DNA from: Eubacteriaceae bacterium
Lineage (GTDB): Bacteria; Bacillota; Clostridia; Lachnospirales; Lachnospiraceae
Reading direction: 5' to 3'
Assembly (NCBI GenBank): GCA_910575665.1
Contig: CAJTFB010000033.1
Span: forward strand, 1-42,428
DNA: 42,428 nt
Shown here one piece after another: positions 35,663 to 42,428 of the stretch. The translations under genes and the position numbers were made by a program. The notes below the pieces were generated by a model. It did no database searches. It saw nothing but the letters and a program-made list of their open reading frames with translations, and was not told where the DNA came from. Positions within the stretch are counted from its first letter, which is position 1, and each line of letters starts with the position of its first letter.

Positions 35663-38107
35663 TTAAAAAATAAGTGGTTCCCATTCCGCGGTGATCCCCC
35701 GCTCTTCTGTGTAAGCTCCGGGAGCTGCCACCATATATAATCCGGGGATATCCTCGCTGACACGCTGAATGAGCCCATCAAATTTCTTGAACTGGTTCTC
35801 TCTCACATTTACCGTATACCTCTGCGCCTGTCGTATACACTCTTTTATTTCTGCCGGATCCGGGGACTGACGGATGGCCTCCAGGATGTTATTCCCATCT
35901 TTGTATGGCACGATCACGCCAAAGGAATGATCGTCAATCACCCGGTATTCCCGTCCGGCTGTTTTGTATGCCTGGTTCATAAAGTTCTTTTTCTCCATAC
36001 AGGAAAAACCATTAGATAAAAGTTCCATAATACTCGTATCCATATGTCTTATCGGAAAGTTCATCCTATCTTCGGAATCCAAATACAACTTTTTAAAATA
36101 CTGATCCATCCATGCTGGTGTCAACAGGCTCTCGCCACTGCCGCTTTTCCGGTAATCGTAAAGAATCTGCTCCGTGACATCAGTATTCCGCAGTAATTCT
36201 TCCATATTTCCGGTATTCTCACCTTCAAGCTGGATCAGTTTCAGGACCCCATATTTCATCTCACCATTTCTGTTACACCGCCCGGCGCTCTGGGCCAGGC
36301 TGTCAAGTCCGGTCATGGATCGGTATACACATTCAAAGGAAATATCCACTCCCGCCTCTATGAGATTCGTACTGACGACGATAACTCTCTCCTGTTCCTT
36401 CCTGAGTTTTTTCTTTACGGCTTCGATCTTGTCACTTCGGTGTTCCGCACATAGATTCGTTGTAAGATATTCCACATGTACAGGAAATTCTTTCAATATA
36501 TCATACAATTTTCCTACCGCTGATTTTGTATTTAATATCACCAGAATGGAGCGGTACCTGTCTAACTGACATTTGATCTCATCCCCAAGACGGTCAAAGG
36601 TATATTTCTGCCCAGGTTCAGGAATATGTATTTTCACCCGTTCAAACCGGGTAAACCAGGCCGTCGCATCCTTTATCATATACTTAGGTTCACTATAACA
36701 CACAGGGTACACCGCATCTCCCAGCGCCGGCTGTGTCGCTGTGCACAAGATAATATCTGCGTTGCACACTGCATTCAGGAAATTAACCATCTGATTAAAT
36801 GTGTGGACGCATTTGACGGGCATAGACTGAACCTCATCGATAATGATCACCGAATTCACCAGCCTGTGCATACGCCGTATGGACCTGCTCTGATCGGAAA
36901 AAAGCGTGTTCATAAACTGCACAAAGGTGGTACATATAAAAGGCTCCTCCCAATTTATATCCTGTTGTGCAAACCGGTTTTTGCGGTAATCTTCCTGCTG
37001 GTAATCCCTATCGCCATTGACCGTATCTTTGATCACGGAAGAATGATGTTCCAGTATCCACTCATCCTGCCCGATGGCCTCCCGGAACACTTTAGCATTC
37101 TGTTCTGTGATACTTATATATGGAGACACATAAATAATACGCTCTGTCTCAGGATGCCGCCTGCAGTACTCCAGGGCATATGCCAGGCTGCTCAGGGTTT
37201 TTCCTCCCCCTGTTGGAATCGGCAGACAATAGATCCCCGCCGGATACTTTGCAAATTCTCTACACTCCTTCTGTAATTGGTCTCTTCCCTCCATGATCTC
37301 TCTTTCTCTGTCCGTCAGATCAGAAAGGCGGATAGAACGGTGTTTTTCCTGCATATACGCCTCAAAATTCTCTCCGGCTTTCGCAAATATTTTTCTATGG
37401 TCCGTATCATTGCGCTTTGACAACGTGTCCACATCATTCATAAAATCCGTGGTGGCTTCCCAATCCGCATCGATTAAAACGGATAACAATAACCGCTGCT
37501 GAGAGGCAAACAAAAAAGACCGGCAGTCGGATAATATTTTTCTTTTCTTTCGTTTGTCCTTTTCTAATAATAGAGGTGTTGTCATCTCAACTACTCGCTT
37601 CATCTTATCCCACAGCAGATCAAATTCCTTTTCCGAATTTGCAAAAACCTTTTCTAGTTCATACTGTCGGATATAATCACGTTCTGCATTACGGCAGGCT
37701 TCCTCATAATCTTCCACTTCACTTAACTTCTTAGAAAATATATCTAACCGCTCTTCATTTACACAGTCAAATAAGCCATGATGGGCAGCCACCGCATAGG
37801 TGACCAATTCTTTTAAAACGTTTACTTTTCTAGAACTCTCATGGTTCCTGTCATAAATATATTTTGCTCCGGTGGAAGCATGTCCGATCTTTCCCCGCAG
37901 CTTTTTTCTTTCCCACTCATCCGCATGAATATAATCATCAAATTTCTGTTTATTTTTTCCCATATCATGGAGTATTCCACATAAGGACATGATCTGTGAA
38001 ATCCCACATCTTTTTCCCTTTTCTCTGCAAAAGTAAACGGTTTTTTCCGTATGCTCTGCGACGGATTCTTCTCTGCCAGATCCATCTTCTGAAATATGTG
38101 CTGTCAA
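35663..38107 (-). CDS. cas3: CRISPR-associated helicase-nuclease Cas3 (type I-C)
   Basis: Degrades DNA marked by the Cascade complex. The 814 residues have an N-terminal HD nuclease (His19, His47-Asp48 in ILHDMGK, His76, His109-His110 in AAHHG, and IDADWEAT), then a superfamily-2 helicase. The helicase has Walker A PIPTGGGKT (Gly300-Lys303), the DEVQ box at 424-427, CTATQP, and motif VI QSAGRCNRNGE near 620. All are intact. The start is TTG at 38107 with AGGGAGAGGG seven bases upstream; no ATG fits. It is the first gene of the operon. Its promoter must lie within the preceding 150 bases, where I see only weak candidates. Confidence 0.97.
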   Translation of the reverse strand: MTAHISEDGSGREESVAEHTEKTVYFCREKGKRCGISQIMSLCGILHDMGKNKQKFDDYIHADEWERKKLRGKIGHASTGAKYIYDRNHESSRKVNVLKELVTYAVAAHHGLFDCVNEERLDIFSKKLSEVEDYEEACRNAERDYIRQYELEKVFANSEKEFDLLWDKMKRVVEMTTPLLLEKDKRKKRKILSDCRSFLFASQQRLLLSVLIDADWEATTDFMNDVDTLSKRNDTDHRKIFAKAGENFEAYMQEKHRSIRLSDLTDREREIMEGRDQLQKECREFAKYPAGIYCLPIPTGGGKTLSSLAYALEYCRRHPETERIIYVSPYISITEQNAKVFREAIGQDEWILEHHSSVIKDTVNGDRDYQQEDYRKNRFAQQDINWEEPFICTTFVQFMNTLFSDQSRSIRRMHRLVNSVIIIDEVQSMPVKCVHTFNQMVNFLNAVCNADIILCTATQPALGDAVYPVCYSEPKYMIKDATAWFTRFERVKIHIPEPGQKYTFDRLGDEIKCQLDRYRSILVILNTKSAVGKLYDILKEFPVHVEYLTTNLCAEHRSDKIEAVKKKLRKEQERVIVVSTNLIEAGVDISFECVYRSMTGLDSLAQSAGRCNRNGEMKYGVLKLIQLEGENTGNMEELLRNTDVTEQILYDYRKSGSGESLLTPAWMDQYFKKLYLDSEDRMNFPIRHMDTSIMELLSNGFSCMEKKNFMNQAYKTAGREYRVIDDHSFGVIVPYKDGNNILEAIRQSPDPAEIKECIRQAQRYTVNVRENQFKKFDGLIQRVSEDIPGLYMVAAPGAYTEERGITAEWEPLIF

Positions 38108-38234
38108 TTATTTTCCCTCTCCCTGACTTATTGTCTATACCAAATATTCCCTTAAAATATAACATAATTTCTGTATTTGATAAAGCACTTTTTTTCGACA
38201 TAATTCGACAAATCCCCTATGTTTACGCACAAAA

Positions 38235-38307
38235 ATGAAAACTACCCACCTTCCTCGGCAGAACCTCATAAAGAGACTCTGTCTGCACGAACATGAGTAG
38301 TTTTCAT
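38235..38307. repeat. 73-base interrupted inverted repeat between the polyamine operon and cas3
   Basis: Perfect 11-base arms ATGAAAACTAC (38235-38245) and GTAGTTTTCAT (38297-38307) enclose 51 bases with a nested GCAGA/TCTGC pair and a CTC-ATAAA-GAG hairpin. On the minus strand the right arm is followed by TTTTTG, so it could terminate the FkbH operon. Its size and nested structure are more than a normal terminator, so a small structured RNA or a miniature mobile element is also possible. Confidence 0.55.
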
Positions 38308-38376
38308 ACTTTTCTATAAATTAAATTAGGCTAAATTAATGAACTTTTATTTAACTCGATAAGTTATATAATAATC

Positions 38377-39948
38377 TTACTTTTTATATCTATCTTTCAA
38401 AAAAAGCAAGAAATCCTCATTTTTTTTGGTACATAGCGTTTTGATTTTTTTGATCTTATACTTTTTATCAATTTCATTAAGCATTACATGTTCAATATTC
38501 CTACCTAGAGCCCTGCATGACAAACAACACAAATCTAATTCAGCAGCTTCCTCCCTACCATACACTCCTACGACACCAACTATGCCTAAATCGCAAAATT
38601 TATCTGTTACATTCGTGATATATAATCTATACAAAGGATCTTTTAATCTTTCTTTAAGTTTTTCCACAGTATATCTGGATCCATTCGTTCTCTTATTTGT
38701 TCTAAGTGACAATTCAGAAGCCCTATAATAATCAGAATCATTTGCCATTCTAACTTCAATTTTCATTTCTAGCGAATTTAAATATTCTTCATAACTTTTG
38801 GATAATGATAATAATCTCTCTCTCTGTTTATCCGTTTTATATGTTTCATTTCTTAGGCTAACACTGCATGTATCAACTTCTCTCATCAAATTGAAACAAT
38901 TTAATTCACCAAAGATTGTCATTTTATTAAATAGTATCGTTTTCACCTCCGGTAACATTTCATTTACCAAATTTATTTCAAAGATAGAATCATCTATAAA
39001 AACCATACTATTCAAAGAAATGTTTAGTTCATTGGCAATTTGCAATATATTATCCGCTTTATTTTCCCAATTTACTTTAATACATGCAAAATGATTTAAT
39101 CTTAAAATCATGGCACTATGAGTATTAAATACAGACTTCACATCCTCAATATCATTTTTGCTTACAATCGATAATATAACGCCATGATTATATAGTTGTA
39201 ATATAATCCGTTGAAAATCTTGATAAATTTTCCCTACCCCTATATTTCCAAGTTTAATATTCTCAATACCCTCTTCCGATAAAACGCCTCCCCATAACAC
39301 ATTATCGCAATCTAAAATAACACACTTCGGTGTGTTATGATTCATTATTTTATATTGCTTCGCTATTTCTGATGCAATTTGACAAAACACATTTTTATTA
39401 TAGATACACGACCAACTATATTTATATTTCAAATTATATGCCTTCGTTTCCCCGACCTTTGAAATGATTTTTTCTAGATTTATCATTACATCTCTATCTT
39501 GAAGAGCATGGGCCAATCTATAATTCAAATTATATTTTATATTAGATCCACTGACAACATTACCATATAAAATAGATAAATCCTCTTCATAAGAATCAAA
39601 ACCTATCCATATTACTGGAATATTACAGCCCACTTTAAACTTATTATAAAATAGAATTAACTCATTAAATATTGCATCTTCTCTTTCAATACGATAACTA
39701 ATATTGCTGCTATAATCTGATAAATTTAACCATAAAATCGCGAGGTCATAGTCTTTTACCTTTTCAATACCTTCCTCATTAAAAACATTATATTGTATAT
39801 AAAAAGTTTCAAGAAAAATGCCGTTTTCTCCAAACTTTTCCTTTAATTCATCATCTAAAAAATGTTCCACGGTAAAATCAGATACCACTAATATTCTTTT
39901 TGTCTTTTTCTTACTCTCTGTACTACTTATTCCCATGTTATCCTTCAT
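38377..39948 (-). CDS. FkbH-like HAD-IIIC family protein
   Basis: FkbH-type enzymes dephosphorylate 1,3-bisphosphoglycerate and load a glyceryl group on the arm of an acyl carrier protein, for tetronate or methoxymalonyl-type units. The 523 residues have an N-terminal SGNH-like part (about 15-170, ILVVSDF). The HAD core follows, with nucleophile motif DCDNVLWGG (Asp213, Asp215), SKND at 263-266, Lys297, and FIDDS at 317-321. The GNAT-like C-terminus typical of the family comes last (TNKRTNGSRYTVEKL). ATG 39948 is listed; ATG 39936 with AAGGA just upstream is an alternative. It is the last gene of the operon, about 10-20 bases after the carrier protein gene. Confidence 0.85.
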   Translation of the reverse strand: MKDNMGISSTESKKKTKRILVVSDFTVEHFLDDELKEKFGENGIFLETFYIQYNVFNEEGIEKVKDYDLAILWLNLSDYSSNISYRIEREDAIFNELILFYNKFKVGCNIPVIWIGFDSYEEDLSILYGNVVSGSNIKYNLNYRLAHALQDRDVMINLEKIISKVGETKAYNLKYKYSWSCIYNKNVFCQIASEIAKQYKIMNHNTPKCVILDCDNVLWGGVLSEEGIENIKLGNIGVGKIYQDFQRIILQLYNHGVILSIVSKNDIEDVKSVFNTHSAMILRLNHFACIKVNWENKADNILQIANELNISLNSMVFIDDSIFEINLVNEMLPEVKTILFNKMTIFGELNCFNLMREVDTCSVSLRNETYKTDKQRERLLSLSKSYEEYLNSLEMKIEVRMANDSDYYRASELSLRTNKRTNGSRYTVEKLKERLKDPLYRLYITNVTDKFCDLGIVGVVGVYGREEAAELDLCCLSCRALGRNIEHVMLNEIDKKYKIKKIKTLCTKKNEDFLLFLKDRYKK

Positions 39949-39958
39949 CCTTGACTTT

Positions 39959-40210
39959 CTACTTCGATTGATTATATATATACTCGGTCAAATCACCTAT
40001 CGTCTCTAAATAGTTCAAAGAAAGGTCGTCGTCAATCAAATCAACTTTGTATTTATCAAAACACCAATCTACCAAAGTAATGACAGAAAGCGACCCAATT
40101 ACACCTCCTTCACCCAATAATGGAGTAGAATGTGAAAAGTCAATCTTATCCCCATTTTTGATCTCGCGCAACTTACTACAAATATCTAAAAAAATCTCTT
40201 CTTTGCTCAT
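39959..40210 (-). CDS. Acyl carrier protein
   Basis: An 83-residue stand-alone carrier protein from ATG 40210 (MSKEEIFLDICSKLREI), with GAGGTG a few bases upstream. An ATG ten codons earlier has no site. The four-helix ACP pattern is visible, with LLGEGGVIGSLSVITLVDW around the expected phosphopantetheine serine (Ser40). The usual DSL reads GSL, an unusual loss of the conserved aspartate before the serine. It lies between the GNAT and FkbH-like genes and is probably the carrier loaded by the latter. Confidence 0.75.
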   Translation of the reverse strand: MSKEEIFLDICSKLREIKNGDKIDFSHSTPLLGEGGVIGSLSVITLVDWCFDKYKVDLIDDDLSLNYLETIGDLTEYIYNQSK

Positions 40211-40255
40211 TCTACACCTCGCATAAATTTGTGCATTCATATGACTTCTCGAAAC

Positions 40256-40705
40256 CTATTCCAAAGTCAGCTCCATCGTAATATGTTTTGATTCAAACCC
40301 ATTCGCTTTATATACAGAGCGCATTGCAATATTGTTTATGTTCACTTTTCCAACTATATATTTGGCATTAATACTTTTCGCATAATCAATTCCTTTACTC
40401 AACAATTCACTTGAACATTCCGTTTCTCTATATTGATCATCTATATAAAAACTTCTAAAATTAATGTAAATATCCTCCGTTAAAAAGTTCGTCTTTCGGT
40501 CCATCCATAACCAACCAATTATTTTGTTTTCTTCCACTGCCACAAGCATACCAGATTTATCTTTTTTATATGCTTTTTCTATTCTTCTTATATGAGTATC
40601 AATATCCGTTATCGCCTCTTCTTGGTATGAAATAATAGCAATTTCACGTTCCATCTCTGCAACACTTAAAAAATCTTCTTCCTGTAACAATCGTATATTA
40701 TACAT
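40256..40705 (-). CDS. GNAT-family acetyltransferase
   Basis: A 149-residue GCN5-related acyltransferase. Core strands are LVAVEENKIIGWLWM, a shortened FYIDDQYRETECSSELLSKGIDYAKS acetyl-CoA loop (R/Q-x-x-G/A motif degenerate), and MRSVYKANGFESKHITMEL. The acceptor is unknown; given its operon neighbours it could acylate a polyamine or release an acyl group from the carrier protein. AGAGGT is about seven bases before ATG 40705. It lies 39 bases after the BpsA-SpeD gene. Confidence 0.8.
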   Translation of the reverse strand: MYNIRLLQEEDFLSVAEMEREIAIISYQEEAITDIDTHIRRIEKAYKKDKSGMLVAVEENKIIGWLWMDRKTNFLTEDIYINFRSFYIDDQYRETECSSELLSKGIDYAKSINAKYIVGKVNINNIAMRSVYKANGFESKHITMELTLE

Positions 40706-40744
40706 ATAAATACCTCTTTTTTCACTTTATTCTACATTATTATA

Positions 40745-42292
40745 TTATAATTTATTTAACAATCCTCGAGAAATATCATTGTATTCCATTTTTTTGCAGC
40801 CGAGCTTTTCTTCTAAATATTGCATTGCACTTCTTAAATCCAGGGTATCGCCACACGTAAACAAATCTACAGCAGCATACTTATATTCTGGCCACGTATG
40901 AATTGTCAAATGTGATTCCTTGATGATAATGACTCCGCTAACCCCCCAGGGACTAAATGTGTGAAACTTTTCAGATACTATTGTTGCATTCGCCTTTTCC
41001 GCTGCTTCATGCATATATTGCTGGATTAATTCATTGTCCTTTAGTATTGATTCCGTACACCCATAAAAATCTGCTAGAATATGTTCGCTTAATGATCTTT
41101 TTTCTCGCTCTAATAAAAATGATGGCTGTTTCTTGCGTAAATCAAATACTTTATTTCCACAATTTGGACAGCCCTCCTTTTTTAACTGCTCGATTGTACG
41201 AATCCTACTATTATGATCTAAGATTATTTTTTCCTTACATTTTTTGCACTCATATACACTGCTTTTTTGCCGTAATTCTCCTGTATAAATCTTATCTAAA
41301 TATTTGCACTCCTCAGGAACTATTGTTTTTATATCTTCACCACTTTGCAAAACCATCATTTGGCTAACATTTGCCAATAGTGAAGCTCCTTCATATTCGT
41401 TGAATGCATTATAAATATCTGTTATGGCAAATCCGAGATTTAAGATAACTTCTTGAACCTTTTTCATCTCATCAATAGGTTTATGCCCATAAGAAAGAAA
41501 TACTCGTAAACCTTTTTCATTTTTCAGGGCACTTACTCCTCTCGATAAGAATAGGGACAATCCTTCTGTCGTATACGGTGGATCTGTAAAAAAACAATCA
41601 AAACTGTTGGCATAACTTATTGGCAACGGTTCTCTTAAATCTATTTTCAAACATTCGATTGGTAAATTATATCGTTCAGCAAGCACAATTATATATTGTA
41701 TATAACGTTCATCGACATCAAACACGCATACCTTTTTTCTATTCGCCTCTTTATCGTAATACAACTCATTTAGCAATAAACCAATGGCAACACTAATTAA
41801 ATCATCATCTCCTACACATAATATGTTTTTTCCGATTAATGATTGATTCTCCAAACACAACATAGCTCGTCTAAAAGCTGTGTTCACCGTACATTTGGCT
41901 TGGTCTATTGTCACATCAACTTGTGGTCTATTTTCATAAATAAAAGCATATTGTTCGGATAATTTAGTAATTAAATCAATTCTCTGCTTTTCATCATCAA
42001 GCAATGTCTTATATAACTCAATATCCAAACCGAAAAATCCCAATTCATGATCAACAAAGTCTACACCCTGTTTTGTTAGCTGTATTCCCTTGTTTTGCTC
42101 TAAAATTCCTACACGAATAAATTCTTTCTTTATCGCAGTAACGACTGGTATAGGTAATGTGCATCGAAATGCTAATTCCTTATTGGATATATTTCCTTCA
42201 AAATATATTATAGATAAAATTTTTTCTAATACGCTTCTTCCTTCTTTTAACCTGACACGTTCCTTTACTATTCCGATATAATCCTCTTTCAT
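40745..42292 (-). CDS. Fusion of branched-chain polyamine synthase (BpsA), zinc ribbon and S-adenosylmethionine decarboxylase (SpeD)
   Basis: A 515-residue two-enzyme protein. Residues 1-90 form a winged helix typical of BpsA (DUF43). About 125-320 is its aminopropyltransferase Rossmann domain with GDDDLISVAIG (161-170) and FFTDPPYTTEGLSLFLSRG (234-252). A zinc ribbon follows (Cys349, Cys352, Cys375, Cys378). Residues 400-510 are a complete prokaryotic SpeD proenzyme. Its cleavage pair Glu459-Ser460 gives the pyruvoyl group, and His465 and Cys480 keep the same spacing as Ser63, His68 and Cys83 of the Thermotoga enzyme. The SpeD half makes decarboxylated SAM; the BpsA half would add aminopropyl groups to a polyamine. 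The ribosome binding site is weak (AAGGCGG). Confidence 0.9.
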   Translation of the reverse strand: MKEDYIGIVKERVRLKEGRSVLEKILSIIYFEGNISNKELAFRCTLPIPVVTAIKKEFIRVGILEQNKGIQLTKQGVDFVDHELGFFGLDIELYKTLLDDEKQRIDLITKLSEQYAFIYENRPQVDVTIDQAKCTVNTAFRRAMLCLENQSLIGKNILCVGDDDLISVAIGLLLNELYYDKEANRKKVCVFDVDERYIQYIIVLAERYNLPIECLKIDLREPLPISYANSFDCFFTDPPYTTEGLSLFLSRGVSALKNEKGLRVFLSYGHKPIDEMKKVQEVILNLGFAITDIYNAFNEYEGASLLANVSQMMVLQSGEDIKTIVPEECKYLDKIYTGELRQKSSVYECKKCKEKIILDHNSRIRTIEQLKKEGCPNCGNKVFDLRKKQPSFLLEREKRSLSEHILADFYGCTESILKDNELIQQYMHEAAEKANATIVSEKFHTFSPWGVSGVIIIKESHLTIHTWPEYKYAAVDLFTCGDTLDLRSAMQYLEEKLGCKKMEYNDISRGLLNKL

Positions 42293-42428
42293 TCTTATAA
42301 TCCGCCTTTCCGCTTCGCGAAAGCCACCGATGGGGTCATGAAACCTTAGTTTCTCTCGCTTCGCTCGTTTCTATTTTCTTTACCTCTTGATATAATCTTT
42401 TTATAAGACTGACACACTACAGAACACG
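42293..42428 (-). promoter_or_regulatory. Leader of the polyamine operon at the right edge
   Basis: No gene is seen. On the minus strand CTTTCGC-GAA-GCGGAAAG can fold into a hairpin 12-29 bases before the BpsA-SpeD start, overlapping the weak ribosome binding site AAGGCGG. A clear promoter is not seen, so the operon's start may lie outside the window. Confidence 0.35.

Noticed and set aside
36626-37276. A 216-codon plus-strand ORF opposite cas3
   Set aside because: Antisense shadow of the cas3 helicase domain.

Overview
The window reads as chromosome of a low-to-mid GC Gram-positive anaerobe of the Clostridia, most likely a gut Lachnospiraceae member. This rests on the str operon order rpsL-rpsG-fusA-tuf, strong AGGAGG ribosome binding sites, an ATP-type PEP carboxykinase, and many protein families common in that group (DUF305, DUF1848, DUF2935, CAP/BIG2). 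The genus is not certain. Almost all genes lie on the minus strand.

Positions 1-2.7 kb are a decayed zone: the C-terminal end of an IS630-type transposase with an internal deletion, a gene apparently cut short by that element, remnants of an AlbA_2/RecG-like ATP-binding protein and of a YkgJ cysteine-cluster protein, and a small membrane-tailed hypothetical. From 2.7 to 7.7 kb is the str operon with clear promoters for rpsL and tuf. From 7.7 to 22.1 kb come a secreted CAP protein, an Rpn-type nuclease, the PEP-node enzymes pckA and pyk, a chemoreceptor, an amidohydrolase, a tandem DUF305 membrane protein, a MerR regulator followed by an internally deleted dxs-like pseudogene, a ferritin-like protein and a hybrid histidine kinase. 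From 22.2 to 27.4 kb are a lipoprotein, a DUF2935 protein, a macrodomain protein, an HNH-endonuclease pseudogene that has lost its HNH core, a DUF1905 protein and a DUF1848 protein.

From 27.6 to 38.1 kb is a complete type I-C CRISPR-Cas system in the order cas3-cas5c-cas8c-cas7c-cas4-cas1-cas2-leader-array, transcribed leftwards. All catalytic motifs I could check are present. The array has 30 repeats (the leader-distal one degenerate) and 29 spacers, two of which are a tandem duplicate.

From 38.2 to 42.4 kb the DNA becomes visibly AT-rich. It holds a four-gene leftward operon: a fusion of a branched-chain polyamine synthase (BpsA/DUF43) domain, a zinc ribbon and an S-adenosylmethionine decarboxylase (SpeD) domain, then a GNAT acetyltransferase, a small acyl-carrier protein and an FkbH-like HAD-IIIC enzyme. 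The fusion contains both the enzyme that makes the aminopropyl donor and one that uses it. The following genes are of the kind that load glyceryl units on a carrier protein. Together they suggest a polyamine-containing or polyamine-conjugated small molecule. This is the most novel-looking system in the window. The operon may continue beyond the right edge.
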